Positions 35,713-52,204 are shown, counted from the first letter of the stretch. The stretch is DNA of 64,000 bases from Blepharisma japonicum (GCA_949751835.1 CATKHK010000033.1:1-64000), one strand, 5' to 3'. Numbers and translations are program-made. Notes: generated by a model from the letters alone, not told the origin.

Positions 35713-36970
35713 TTACATTAAGCTGCAAAAGCCGCTGCAAATGCTTTTTGTGCATTCTATGCTAAAAGACTCATTATGCTGGATTGTCTCTTCGTAGAGT
35801 TTTCCGAGAATTCTTACCCTATATCCATATTTATCGATGCCAATATTTTCAAGCTCATTATGTCCCAGAGGATGCTCAGATCTCATCTGCATGATAAGAA
35901 ACTTATAATCATCATACCCAGCTTTTTCAAAATTTTCTACCAAACAAGCAAGTTTGATGCTGCCCAGCCACTCTTCCATGCTCACATATTTATCTTGGCT
36001 CGATTCTTCATCATGGGAATCGATATTTGCAATCTCTTTTAAAGCCATCAGCAATCTCATTCTATGCCCCAGCTTCTCAATACCTATACATTCTAAAAAC
36101 TCATCATTTATCTGAGAATTTCTCATTTTTTCCAAAATCACTTCTAAGTTATACAGCCCTGATGCTTCAAGAATTTCAAAGTACATTTGAAGATCATATC
36201 TGCTTAGGAATTCGTAAAGTTTGTTAACCGAAATTGATACTTCTAATTCAGAATCTGGCTCATTTTCAAGCTTCGGTTCAATAAGGCAAGGTGATTGAAT
36301 AAAAATTGACGAAAAATCAGTCTCAGCTAATGAACTTATTTTTACATGGTGAACTTGACTTTTCAATAGTTCTTTTGCTTCTGTCTCAGAAGCTAAATCA
36401 TATGGTAGATTTCCGTCATTATCTCTGATAGTTTTATCAGCAAAATATTTTAATAGCAAATTTATGCAGTCAACAGAATTGCACTCAGCAGCATAATGAA
36501 GAGGAGTTCTGCCAAGAAAATTATTTTTTTTATTGGGTTCTGAATTATATATAAGCAGTAAGTCGACCATTTTTTTATCTCCTCTAAATGCAGCATTATG
36601 CAAAGGTGTTTCGCCTTCAATAGTTACACTATTTGTATTGGCGCTATAACGTATCAAAATATTTGCAATGTCTACTAGAGAGTTATCTGCTGCATGATGC
36701 AGAGGAGTTTCTCCGATTTTATTTGTAATATTTGGATTTACCCCTTTAGACAGTAAAAACTCAACAAGTTTTTTATTTTCTTCTAGAATCGCATGGAATA
36801 AGATTGAAGCGTTTGCCTAAATAGTGTTTTACTTTTTCTTCTGATTTATTAAATAAATCAGGATTTTCATTTATCATTTTGCTTAAGACGGAAGGATTTG
36901 AAGAATTATAAGGTTGAGCTTGATCTGTATTAGAGGAATTAGATAAATTTCTGTTATGATCAGTCTCCAT
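35713..36970 (-). CDS. Ankyrin repeat plus two SAM domains, CaaX-like C-terminus
   Basis: The gene encodes about 413 residues. A low-complexity N-terminus (METDHNRNLSNSSNTDQAQP) is followed by a 16-nt intron at 36817-36832; splicing joins NKSEEK to ANASILFHAILEENKK. Four to five ankyrin repeats follow (GETPLHHAADNS, GETPLHNAAFRG, GRTPLHYAAECN). Two SAM domains come next, at about residues 240-310 and 325-390 (LYEFLSRYDLQMYFEILEAS; MEEWLGSIKLACLVENFEKA). The last residues are CSGFCSLM, whose CSLM fits a CaaX farnesylation signal, so membrane attachment is likely. Ankyrin-SAM proteins act as scaffolds; the partner is unknown. Confidence 0.88.
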
Positions 36971-37255
36971 ATTTAGATTTTATTAGTTTCCATTGACTCT
37001 TTTAATTCAACTTTAATTTGAATTTTAAAGTAGGATTTGAATTGAATAAAATAAACTAAAAAATCATTATAATTTAATTATCTCCTTAAGAGTCTTTCTT
37101 ATGGCAGTTACAAATTTCAGCCTCACTATAAGCTATTTTAAATATAAATCTGGTTTTAAATAATTTTGCTTAATTAGAGAGTAGAATGTTTTTCTGAGTA
37201 AACTTAAAAATATAAAAAATATGTGTTTTTGTTATATTTTTTAAGTCATATATGA

Positions 37256-38466
37256 CTAATCTAAATAAGGATCATCATTGTTATTCTTAGCAATCAAGCT
37301 TCCTAGAACTTTAAGAATTTCCAAAGTTTGACTTCTGCTAAGCCTTGGGTCACACAATGTTTTATATTTCCTAGTTAAGTTTTCTTCAGTCACCCCTACG
37401 CTTCCTCCTACACACTCCGTAACTTCTTCATATGAAGCTTCAAAATGAAATCCCCCCAAACTCTCACCGCTTGCTCTCAAAATTTTTATACTTTCAATAC
37501 ATTCACTTAGAATTGAGCTGACATCCCTTGTCTTCAGCCCTTGACTTGTTTTATAAGTATTCCCATGCATTGGGTCAATTACCCATATATGTGGAATTCC
37601 AGTTCTTTTTACAGCTTGGACCACGCTTGGAAGCTGCATTCTTACTATATTATGACCAAGCCTTGGTATCAAGATCAGTTTTCCATATTCATTTTCCTGA
37701 TTTAAGATTCTCATAATATTTTGCAATTCTTCTAAATCAGCATTTGGGCCGATTTTTATACCTACAGGGTTAGAAATTTCTGATAAAAACTCTACATGTG
37801 CTTGTCCTATTTTTCTGCATCTTTCTCCAATTCATAGAAAATGTGCTGATGTATCAAAGTATTCATTTTCGGCTGATCTCGTCAGAGCATCTTCATAAGA
37901 TAATAATAAAGCTTCATGGCCTGTAAAGAATTTTTGATAGCTATTCCTATAAAAATTTCTTATAAATCCAATTGTATCTAACGATTTTGTGTGACCCTCT
38001 ATCATTCTAAATGGATCTGGCTGCCTAGAATTTAGGTCGAATCCATTAATCATATCTCCTCTATAAGTAGGAATTTGAATTCCTCCATGATTTTCGTACA
38101 AATCAGACCTCGGTTTTGAAAATTGTCCTGCGATTCTTCCAATCATTACAATTTCCCTTTTTGATTTAATTGAAAAAGCTCTTCTATATTTTTCATATGA
38201 ATCTAGCTTTGCTTGCAAAATTGATGGTTTACAGTCTAAAAATGCTTCTGCACAATCTCCTATAATTAAAATTAATTTTTTACCAAAATGACAATGTGAT
38301 AGTTCATTTTTCAAAGCCTGAATTTCTGGATATAACACTATCGGTTGACTAGATGCTAACTAACTTAATCACTTACATGAGAAATAACAGTTTTTAGCTC
38401 ATCAAAGTCATACACTGGCTGTTGGCTAGCTGGAAGTAAAGACCAATGTGTTATATTGGCGTCCAT
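37256..38466 (-). CDS. Class II (plant/bacterial-type) 3-deoxy-7-phosphoheptulonate (DAHP) synthase
   Basis: The gene encodes about 397 residues. The enzyme condenses phosphoenolpyruvate and erythrose 4-phosphate, the first step of the shikimate pathway. Class II signatures are all present: GDCAEAF, RIAGQFSKPRS, TYRGD, HEALLLSYEDALTR, HFLWIGER (W from TGA), NPVGIKIGP, HIWVIDPMHGNT and FHFEASYEEVTECVGG. I start at 38464-38466 (MDANITHWSLLPASQQPVYD), which matches the family N-terminus and lacks a transit peptide, implying a cytosolic enzyme. An intron must lie at 38360-38376; it is 17 nt, longer than usual. The protein is a little shorter than typical members. Class II enzymes occur in plants, many bacteria and scattered protists. 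Confidence 0.93.
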
Positions 38467-39020
38467 AATTTTTATTATTATATTATAATCATAAGACAAG
38501 TTCATCTTGCATTTACAAAAATATAACAATCTTGCTATTGATGAAAACCATTTTTGATAATAAAATAGGCCATAAAAAAACTCATCATGAACAGAAAAAT
38601 TTTTAGAAATTTTTAATTATAATAAAATTATATGCGCTCCTTAGCATATCTTAAAATAATTGTTCAATTCTCCTCTCAAATTGCTTTTCAGTTATTAAAT
38701 AAATGGAAAGATTAATAAAGCTCAACAGATTATGTGATAAATATGTCTAATTAAAAATCACATTTAATCAGCAATGAGTTGACGTCAATGAAAAATATAT
38801 AAATTTATTTTTTTGGGTTTATTTCTTGAAATAGATTTTAATCATTATCATTTGAAAATTGTTAATATTGCTAAAATTTTTTTATAATTTTTCAATTATT
38901 TGAATTTAGCCCATGCAAAATCTTTAAATTTATACATTTCCTAATTCAATTTTTGTTATAGATTTAAATGAAAACATACTAAATACTTTATGAATTATTA
39001 TAATTAATTATATTAAAAAA
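38467..39020. other. Divergent intergenic region, no gene seen
   Basis: About 550 bases of AT-rich DNA separate the DAHP synthase gene (minus) from the repeat/coiled-coil gene (plus). It should hold both promoters. No coding frame or RNA gene is convincing. Confidence 0.6.
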
Positions 39021-40379
39021 ATGACCAGCATGCAAGATCCCAAATATTTGCGAACTCAAATAACAGTCAAGCCTGATCCTAACAAATTAACGCAACAACA
39101 ATCAAATCCTTACTTATCAAAAATTTCTAGATCCTCAACATCACTCCTCTCAAAAACTCCCTTAAATTCCCGATTAATTTCTACACAAAATAACCAAATA
39201 CTCCAGACAAATAGCCAGATAAATAAATCTCTGACAATTCTTCGTCAAAATTCAACATTTTTAGACCAATTTCCTGATGCAGCTCAAAGACAGCAGTCAA
39301 CTTTCTTACAAAAAGAAACTCTGAATCCGAATCTTAGAAATAACAATAAATCGCGTACGATAATCCAGCATTCAAATTCATCGTTTTTAGAAGCAATTCC
39401 TGATGAGTATAGACGAAAACAATCAACTATTTATAAAAAAGACACATTAAAGCCTAATTTACGCAACCCTACTAAATCTCGGACAATAATAAAGCACTCG
39501 AATTCATCATATTTAGAACCGATTCAGAATAATCAAAAAAGGAGAACATCAACTCTAATAAAAGTTGATACAATCAAAGGAATTAATAATGAAAATGTAT
39601 TTTCTGATAATTTCGACCAGGTTTATCAAGCCCTTCATGATAAAATAAATAAAGATCATGATGAAATAAATTATCATGAGCTTGTCGCCTGAACTCTTAA
39701 TGAAATCGCAACCAGGATGCCTTATATTGATTTATTTAAATTAGTTAGAGACTGCTTTTTTTGTATTTCCCTATCAACTGAGAATAATCCATTAGTTTTA
39801 CACCTAAAAGATGAAATCAAAAATTTAGAGTTAGAAGCTCTCAGAATGAAAAATTTAAATACAACAATAGAAAATAAATTAAAAGCATTATCTGAAGAAA
39901 ATGTAAAATATGCAAACCAAGTCGACGAGCTTAATAGAGAAGTAAAAAACTGAAGAATTGTAAAAGAAAAAGGACTAGATTTCTCCAAAGGAAGTGTAGA
40001 GGCTAAGCTGATTTTAGACGAAAATTCAAAAAAAGGGGAAATTATAAGGGAACTAAGGGAGGAAATTCAGGATTTAAAGCTAAAAATAGCGAAATTAACC
40101 AGTGCACTCTGCTTGATAGAGCAGCAAGGAGGTTTGACTACAAAATTTTTGCAAGATCTAAAGGAACAAGTTAAACTAGATGCAAATGGACGAAGACAGT
40201 CAGCTATATTTGCTCCATCTGCATTGATGTCTACTGGGCTGATAGTAGAGGAAAGCAAAGAATTGGATTGTTTGAGAAATATTGACATGATTTTATCTGA
40301 TGATATGTTTTTACAAAAAAGGGTAAGCCCCGTTCCTGCATTAAAATTAAGTGAATTAAAACAGGAAAATGAGGAATAA
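39021..40379 (+). CDS. Basic repeat plus coiled-coil protein, family unknown
   Basis: The gene encodes about 452 residues in one exon, with TGA as Trp at 39690-39692 and 39951-39953. The N-terminal half is Ser/Gln/Asn-rich and contains about 2.7 copies of a 41-42 residue repeat marked by HSNSSFLE-IP, RRKQSTI, KDTLKPNLRN and KSRTII. The middle (DEIKNLELEALRMKNLN onward) is a coiled coil to about residue 370. The C-terminus is Glu/Leu-rich. There is no membrane segment. Ser/Thr-rich RRxST-like sites in the repeats look like basophilic kinase targets (inference). A cytoskeletal or basal-body role would fit the composition but is not shown. Confidence 0.8.
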
Positions 40380-40545
40380 TTTGTTAATAAAATCGAATAC
40401 AAAATCTTCCTTTCTTAAAGAAAGTGATAAATTCCTCATGCCTTTTTTTAAAATTCCATATAAATAAAGCATATATTATAAATATTTTCGTTTTTTATTA
40501 TTTATTATTAAATTTATTCTTTTCTGAACATTATTTTCTGTTGAT

Positions 40546-41049
40546 TTATTTTCCAATCCTAAATCTTTTAAACGAAATTGCTCCTCCTCTTTCTTCTAGT
40601 GTCACTGTCTCTGGATGATTTATCAGTTTTTCTCAGTAATCAACTACTCCTTCCCTCAGCCTCATAACATCACCTCTTCCATCCATAGATGCAACCGACC
40701 CATCCTTATTTAAAACTACTAATAAAGGAATCCCAGTGACTTGGTATTTTCTGGATAAATATTCAATTCTTTTTTTGTCTGAAAACGGCAAAGCCATAAA
40801 TGGGCAGCTTTCTAAGTACTCAAGCATTTCTTCTTGGTCTCTGTCTAAGCTAACAAAAATCACTTCAAGCCTTCTTTTTTCCTCATTATTTACAGCATTA
40901 AAAACTTGGCTATATTTAGGTGTAAATGCTTTACAAGGTGGGCATCAATGGGCAGAAAAATAAAGTGTGACAACAGCATCTTTACTGAGGTCTTGAAATG
41001 TTTTTTCTGAGTCTCTAGTAATAAATTTGTTTCCAAGTAATTTATCCAT
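40546..41049 (-). CDS. Thioredoxin-fold protein, tryparedoxin/nucleoredoxin-like (WCPPC)
   Basis: The gene encodes 167 residues in a single exon. The chosen start at 41047-41049 gives MDKLLGNKFITRDSEKTF. The active site reads HWCPPCKAFTPKYSQ, with Trp coded by TGA. Then come VIFVSLDRDQEEM, the conserved MALPFSDKKRIEYLSRKYQV block, the cis-Pro motif GIPLLVV and NKDGSVASMDGRGDV. These match tryparedoxins and nucleoredoxins, which reduce protein disulfides in the cytosol. A second in-frame TGA (Trp) lies near 40641. It shares a 108-bp divergent promoter region with the gene at 41158. No signal peptide is present. Confidence 0.92.
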
Positions 41050-41157
41050 TTATAACTGCAAATATTTATAAAAATCATCGGTTTTCTTTTAAAAGCAATT
41101 TAATTGAGGCAAAAATGAGTATTTTTATGACAAAAGGCTTTTTATTAAGTTTTAAAT

Positions 41158-42909
41158 ATGAAGCTTTCTTTTCAGCCAGATGACCCTTACTCTACACATA
41201 GAGAATTTGAAATAGTTAGGGAAAACGAAGAATTATTTGGAAGGCCTGTAAGAAAGCCTCAAGATCCTTCAATAAAATCATTACTAGCATTTGAAGAAGA
41301 TTTACCGTCTATTAAGGAAGTTGAGAAGCAAAAATGACTTAGTGAAGCAAGAGATGCATATCGCGGCTATTTTTATAGCCCATCTGACAGCAATTATTAT
41401 AGGCTCAAAGTAGAATCTCCGAGTCCTTATATACAGAATCCAAGTATTGAACAAAAAGCAGAGGAAAATCAGGTAGAAAATTATAGAGAAGAGAAGCCAA
41501 TCGAGGTCCAAAAAGTAAATAAACCAGGAACAAAAACAGAAATAAAGTCTAGTAAGAAAAAAGAAGAGCAAAGAGATAAGCCAAAGATGAAAATAAATAA
41601 ACCGAAAACCGCACAAAAACAAACAAAAAAAGAAAACCCAAGGCCTTTAAGTTCCTCAAAATCTGTAAGTGCTCTTCAAAAGCCTTCAGAAAAATCCAAA
41701 AATGATGATGGGAGAATTGAAAGACAAGAGGCAAGAATCAAGAAACTAAACCAAACGACACGTTGGCTACCAAATTCTGCTTTTACTACTTATTTTGGGA
41801 AACCAGCTTTTGCAAACTATGGCCAAGGAAATGTAAATCCTGTGAGAGGAGGCTATTTATATGGAGACTATATGAAAAGTCATAATCTTGCCCCTCATGA
41901 AGGAAAAAATGACCCAGAGTATGCCCAAGTTTATAAAAATGCTGAAATTCATGGTCTAAAGAAAAAACCAAGATCCCCTGAGCCTCCTAGAAAGTGTAAA
42001 GATGAAGATAGATTATCGCCTGACCAAGTAGAAGAATTAAAGAGAAGATCTCAAATTATTGCAGAAAAAAAATCTACACCATCAAAGAAAATAATTAAGC
42101 CAAATTTATATGAAGTTAAGACGTTTAAGAGTGTCCATAGCACTCCTAATTCTTCATTTGAAGGAGAAGTTAAAGAGGAAGAGGAAGATTTAGAGAAAAA
42201 GAACGGAAAAAATGAGAAAGTGAAAAATAATTCCGCAAAAAACGAGATTGCTAGCACTGATAGGTCTTTGGTTAAAACTGAGAAGAAGCCACTAAATACT
42301 CAAATGAAGAATTATACACAAAATAAGCAGGTAATAGCAGTGAGCCAGCCAAGTGAAGTTCCAGAAATAAATTATGAAGAAACTCAATCGAATTTGCTAT
42401 TGCCTACTCCAAAGCAGCTACGCACTCAGCAGTCTTTATCACTTCCCTCTCAAGAAAGTCTAGCGCCACAAGTCCAAATCTCCAACAGTCAGAAGCCAAT
42501 TCAGCTCACAATAACCCCAGATCAAACTGCCACCGGCTTGATAAGCCCTTCTCCAGGCATCAAATCCGAACCCCCAAGTCTAGCAGAGCCTAATCATCAG
42601 CTCCCCAACCAAAATTTCTTTACAACAACCTACAAAGATATGGCTTCTAAAATTCTTTACTCTCCAAAATTCACCTCAGTTTTACCCCTTTGTCTCTGTG
42701 AAAAATGCCATGAGCCTATTACGTCAGAATTAGAAATTAAGCCAGAAGATTTATGCCCGCCTAACTCTTTATCTGATATGCCATTTAAGGAGCTAAATCC
42801 AAAGAATTATAAGCAGCTTCCTCCCACATTTACTAAAAGGATTCCTGCAGCTGGAAAGCTGAGCTATAAATCTCTCTCAGCATATAACGTTATCTTTCCT
42901 GAATCTTAA
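41158..42909 (+). CDS. Lys/Glu/Pro-rich protein of unknown function
   Basis: The gene encodes 583 residues in one exon, starting MKLSFQPDDPYSTHREFEIV, with one TGA-coded Trp near 41336. Residues about 100-180 and 270-420 are low-complexity (Lys, Glu, Ser, Pro, Gln). A better-ordered island at about residues 195-290 has RWLPNSAFTTYFGKP, RGGYLYGDYM and HEGKNDPEYAQVYKNAEIHG. A short Cys-containing stretch near residue 510 (LCLCEKCHEPI) could bind a metal. No membrane segments. Family not recognised; it may be cytoskeletal or ciliary. It converges with the next gene, leaving only 31 bp between stop codons. Confidence 0.78.
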
Positions 42910-42940
42910 GTTAAATTAATTATTAAAAAAATGAATAAGA

Positions 42941-43900
42941 CTAATGAGGATTAATATAAAGATTTTCTGTCACATAAGGATAAGCTATTTCAGAAGAAGT
43001 ATGATATTCAGATAATTGGTTTTGAGAGCTATATTGACAATTAGAAAAGTCTTGAGGGAAATCAAAAGGATTTTTGGATATTTTGTGTGCTGGGGATTCT
43101 TCATAGGAAAAGTTATGACTTTTTTCATATTTATTGTACTCAGATTCAGAGTTGTATTTTGGAGAGCCTGAGAGGCTTTGTGCTTCTTGGATAGGAGGGT
43201 AAATGGAATTGGACTCAAAAGGATTGGAACTCATTGAAAATGTATCAAGTCGCATTTCTGATACGGAGTTTGTAAATAAATCTGGGGGCATGAAAGAAAT
43301 TGTTGTAGAAGGAGTATTCATGATATCAAGAGGCTCATTTTCTTCTTGTCGCTCTAAAAATTTTTGACTTGATTGGTTTATTATCTCTTTAGAATTAGTA
43401 GGCGTTTGTAATTCATTGGATGGCTCTGTTTTTGATATTTTAATTTCTGATAAATTTGTTTTTCATTTATTTTTTTCATGCTCTTTATCATAAACGTATG
43501 CCATGTTTTTAATAGATAAAGTATCGTACTCATCAAATGAATCAGAATTAGAAAAATTGTGATCTCGAGATGATTTATGTTTGATTTTCCTCATGATAGT
43601 ATCGAATGACAGATTATCACATCTTAAATCATAAACATTTGCTTCTTTTTCGTAAATAATGATAGAGTGCTTTCCAATTTTCAAAGGATAGGTTGCATAA
43701 GCACCTAATTTTCTTGTATCAATTTTAATATCTCCGTTAATAAGTATTTTTCTTTTACCTGTGAGCTTACTTATATACAAATCAACTATATTTTCTTTCC
43801 CGTCAAGTTCAAATTTCCACATATATCGCTTCTTAGACCCCTTGATGTGCCTTCCTACATTGATGCTATCAAACACCAGTGGGAAAAAATTTGTTGTCAT
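42941..43900 (-). CDS. Unknown protein with N-terminal beta-rich, FAIM1-like domain
   Basis: The gene encodes 319 residues in one exon, with an in-frame TGA (Trp) at 43460-43462 linking two halves. Residues 1-100 alternate short beta strands (KRYMWKFELDGKENIVDLYI, RKILINGDIKI, YPLKIGKHSIIIYEKE) in a pattern resembling the FAIM1 domain (heat-shock-associated chaperone in animals). The match is only by pattern, so I hold it loosely. The rest is Ser/Pro/Tyr-rich and disordered, with SPKYNSESEYNKYEKSHNFS. No signal peptide or membrane segment. Confidence 0.72.
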
Positions 43901-44393
43901 ATTATTAATGGCTAAGAAAATAAAGAGATTAAGAAATATGACAATTAAAGCGATTTATTCATTAATAAACTTTTTAATTAATTACATTCTAAATAAATAA
44001 TTATTCTTAATTTATGATTCTTAGCACATTCAAATACTCAAGCAGTCAAAATTTTAAATTTTTAAATAGATTAATATTACAAATTGTATAAAATATATAG
44101 ACCAGATTTGAATAAACAAAAATTACCAAATTTCTTAATTAAATATCATTTTTATTTCAAATTAAAACTTTGCAGTCTATTTGAGATTATGATTGAAAAC
44201 ACTAATGCAAAGACAGTTATTTTCATTCCTAAAATCTCTTATACACATGAGATTTCAAATATCCTTTTTCCTGATCTCACCATTTTTAACACAATTCCTT
44301 TAAAATTCAAAATTTTAATTTCCGGTATAAAATTCACTTATAGATATCCCAATATGTCTAATTAATAAACAAATAAATTATAAATAGACTCTT
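43901..44393. other. Divergent intergenic region with one doubtful small frame
   Basis: This lies between a minus-strand and a plus-strand start codon. A plus-strand frame at 44189-44365 (58 codons, starts MIENTNAKTVIFIPKISYTH) has slightly better codon variety than random AT-rich DNA, but no recognisable motif. I do not call it a gene. The remainder is AT-rich and empty. Confidence 0.5.
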
Positions 44394-44714
44394 ATGCCTC
44401 CAATTAGTGAAAACGCAAGACTCAGTACGATATCTGAAGTTTCCGAATATAGTGAATCAAACGAATTATTTCCTCCAGCACATTCTTATAGCTTCATTAA
44501 ATACCAGAGGGAAGCTAAAAGCTGTGCTTCTATCGTGGAATGAGAAAACGATAGCGATGGAAGCACAACGTGTAGCTCAAAGCTAGACTTAATAAAAGAC
44601 ACATTAATGAGCAACAAATTCAATGACGAATTTTTAGAGTGTACATTTGATATGCTAAAATCATCATTAATTTTACAAGATAATGAATGTAGATGCAACT
44701 GTACGCTATTTTAA
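44394..44714 (+). CDS. Small hypothetical protein
   Basis: The gene encodes 106 residues, starting MPPISENARLSTISEVSEYS, with a TGA-coded Trp in the middle (SIVEWENDSDGSTTC) and ending NECRCNCTLF before TAA. Support comes from the coherent codon use, the preserved frame through TGA, and a convincing Ser/Glu-rich, Cys-containing composition on the strand free of other genes. No family recognised. The C-terminal CRCNC cluster could bind metal or be acylated (inference). Confidence 0.6.
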
Positions 44715-44920
44715 CAAATTGTTCAAGTGTATATTTTTAAATTAACTAACTTCAACAATCAAAAATTGTTCCTTAAGTTTTCAATAATAATGCTTATATA
44801 AGCAATGATTAGCTCTTTGTTAAGACAAATAATTGATCGTAAAATTATTTTGTAGGATGGCTATGATAATAAAAGGCTATAAGGCTTAAGGGGTTTTACA
44901 TAAATTAAATTATGATATAA

Positions 44921-46912
44921 TTAATTTGTTTTTGGTTCTTGCTTTGAAGAGATCTTTTTTAGATTATCAATCCAATCAAGTCTCCCTTTTTCTAGCGCAA
45001 AGGCTATTGCAGACTTTCCTTCATAAGTGGCTTCATAATCTATTCCATTTTCTACTAAAAATTGAAATAGAACTTTATCTGCAGGGTTTGAAACTAAAAT
45101 TTTTACTAAATTCAACCGATTTATATTAGACCCAAAATCAAGGTATTTTTTAGCAAGCTTCAAATCATTTAATGCAAAAAATAAAGGGATAGTGTCCCCT
45201 AAGCTTGGATCTGCAAAAGTTGAGTCATTGAGAGCGCTGGCAATTATTTCAAATTCTGGCTCAGATCTGTGAGCCATTAATAAATCAAAAATTTCAGACC
45301 CTTGATTTTGTGCGATTCTGTGAAACATATTTTTGCCATTTTGTCTGTATCTTCAATCAATATTTAACTCAGGCCATCCCAATATAATTCTACACATATT
45401 AATATTATTTGCTGATATGGCTACTTGCAAAGCACTTGGAGAAGTTTCTGAGCCATTTATCAGCGCTCCTGCTGTCCTTAAAAATTTTACAATATTCGTA
45501 TGTTTTGTACTAATTGCAATATACAATGGTCTGCATGTAGGAGGATCCACCAAAGCCCCTCCTTCAACCAAAGCTTGTGCTGCTGAAACATTATCAAATT
45601 TTTCACATAAAACATATAATGGCGTATGGCCTTTTTCATTTATTCTATTAGGATCAGCTCCTGCCTTTACCAAAATTTTTAGCACATTTGCATCATTTAT
45701 TGCTGCAAAAATAGGGGTTGGCATAACAGGGCTTCCTATCTCAATGTTTGGATTAGCAGAAGCTTCTAGTAGTAGCCTTAAGCATTCACAATAATCGCAA
45801 TCCCCATCTTCTGATTTATTTCCATAAGTTAGCCCTTCTATAGTCAAATTTGAGTTGTGAAACTTAATATTGGCGCATATCAAGATTGGTGGGGCGCCCA
45901 TATCAATGCTTTTAATGCAGTTTCCGATTTTTGACTGAAAAGTCCCACTTAGGTGTGGAGAACTTCCATAGTCTAGTAAAATTTTCAGAATTTTATGTAG
46001 CCCTCTTGCACATGCTAGCTGAAGCGGGCTTATTTTTCTAGTGAATTTATTTCCGAGCTCGAAGCCTTCGTGGGAGTATCCTCGATCCATTTCAGATTTA
46101 GGGGTTCTTTCCACTAGAGTTTTTACCATTGGTAGATAGCAAGTGCTTACAGCTACTGCTAATAAGCTTACTCTTTCTGAGCCATGAATTCAGTCTGATC
46201 TGGGGTCTTCTAAAAACGCAATAGAATGAGGCATACTTAATAAGCTTTGTAGTTCTGATATATTGCAATTTTTTACGGAATTTCAGATACTTTCTTTATA
46301 ACTATCGAAGTCATTTGGGTCTGGATCAATTGGGGTAGGAACTCTTGAATGTGTTAAAAATTCAAGGTTTTGTTTAGCTTTTGGAGGCACAAAAGTGGCG
46401 GATTCTCTTGGTATATACTCTGGTGGCAATTTTTCGTTAGGCTCTTCTGAAATGGGAGGGAGAAACATCCCTTTTACACTATTTGCTGGCAAAAAAGTAT
46501 CAAGAGAATTTACCTTAACAGGATCATTTGGAACTGCTGATAAATTGCTTTGTGTTTCTCTTTTAAAATCACTGCTAACCCGATTTGCATCATTTGGAGA
46601 TAAAAATCCAGGAGTGTGTCCTGAGTCAAAGCTATCATAAATAACTAGCTCAGGCTTAGTTTTTGTATTCACACACTCAGTAATAGTATCCATTCTTCAA
46701 TTTTTCCCAAAACTTTTAAACTTGCTGATCACATTTGGGTGGGCAGTTTGCTCATGAAATATTTTACAAACAGATGAAATCTTCAATAAATCTTCAAATT
46801 CTAAAAAATCAAAAATTTGGTATCAATATTGGAAACTATTTAAACTTTTTGGATTGGGGACTCTTGTGTCTTTGATATTTAATTGGTTTCTTTTACATGG
46901 AGCGCAGCCCAT
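44921..46912 (-). CDS. Ankyrin-repeat protein with N-myristoylation-type start and F-box-like segment
   Basis: The gene encodes 663 residues in one exon, kept open by several TGA (Trp) codons. It starts MGCAPCKRNQLN, a good N-myristoylation/palmitoylation signal. Residues 30-60 (YQIFDFLEFEDLLKISSVCK) resemble an F-box. A Pro/Ser-rich linker follows (about 80-210), then ankyrin repeats to the end. Examples are SPLQLACARGLHKILKILLD, KGHTPLYVLCEK and CRPLYIAISTKHTNIVKFLR. The C-terminal repeats are imperfect. The start codon is only 13 bp from that of the divergent karyopherin gene. Probably a membrane-tethered adaptor; an SCF role is only a guess. Confidence 0.85.
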
Positions 46913-46925
46913 ATTTTAATAAATT

Positions 46926-51559
<4,634 letters not shown>

Positions 51560-52204
51560 CAAAAGAACACATTATAAATAAGTTAATACCTTTAGGATGA
51601 CTAAAAGCAACTAATAATATTTTTATTTAAAATAATTTCTTTTAGAAACCAACTATTCTTTGTTACATAATTCTCTATATGATTATTCTCTATATCGTTT
51701 ACTTTTATTTAATACTGCCTAAGATGAGATAAATAATAATATTAAAATTCTGCTTTCCTAGATTTGAAGTTATAGCTAAAATTTTAATCTTCATAAAAGA
51801 AAATTCTGTCTAAAATTATTTAAATAAAATGCTACGTTAGTATCTCTAAACTGTCAAAAATATACTAACTATTTCGATATTGCATTGCAATAAAGTCTTT
51901 ATTATAGCCTTTTTTAATTTATATAAAATAAAGAATAAAGCCAACTTTCTAGAATGTGTGCAATTAGCCAAAGATTCTATTTCCCTTTTAAAAATTTTAA
52001 TTTTTGTAGAGGCTATTAGATTATAAGTTTATTTTTGTATGCAAATGATTAAAGTGGCCACTCAGTATAATGCTTAATGGAATGATTATTTCCATTACTA
52101 GTGTAATGTTTTTTTCTAATAAGCTTGATCTGTTTTGTGACCTTTTGAAAACAATCAGAGACGCTCAAAGCCACCACAAGTCTAAAGACATCTGCATTGG
52201 CAAT
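51560..52204. other. Intergenic region; open frames on both strands at its right end
   Basis: Bases 51560-52010 are AT-rich and empty. From about 52016 to 52231 both strands are open. The plus strand continues the PHD gene's frame upstream (LDLFCDLLKTIRDAQSHHKS). The minus strand reads ADVFRLVVALSVSDCFQKVT and ends near 52049. Neither has a clear start. It may be the true 5' end of the PHD gene or a relic of another gene. Confidence 0.45.

Noticed and set aside
38467-39020. Possible mobile-element or integration scar because of the high AT content
   Set aside because: No terminal repeats, transposase or target-site duplication; composition matches other spacers in the window.
41158-42909. 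Antisense frames rich in Phe/Leu inside the Lys-rich gene, looking like membrane proteins
   Set aside because: They are the complement of AAA/GAA-rich coding sequence; the sense strand has an uninterrupted 583-residue frame.
44084-44365. A 93-codon plus-strand frame between divergent genes
   Set aside because: It begins at a non-ATG codon, is Ile/Lys/Phe-rich as expected by chance in AT-rich DNA, and shows no motif; only the last 58 codons start with ATG.
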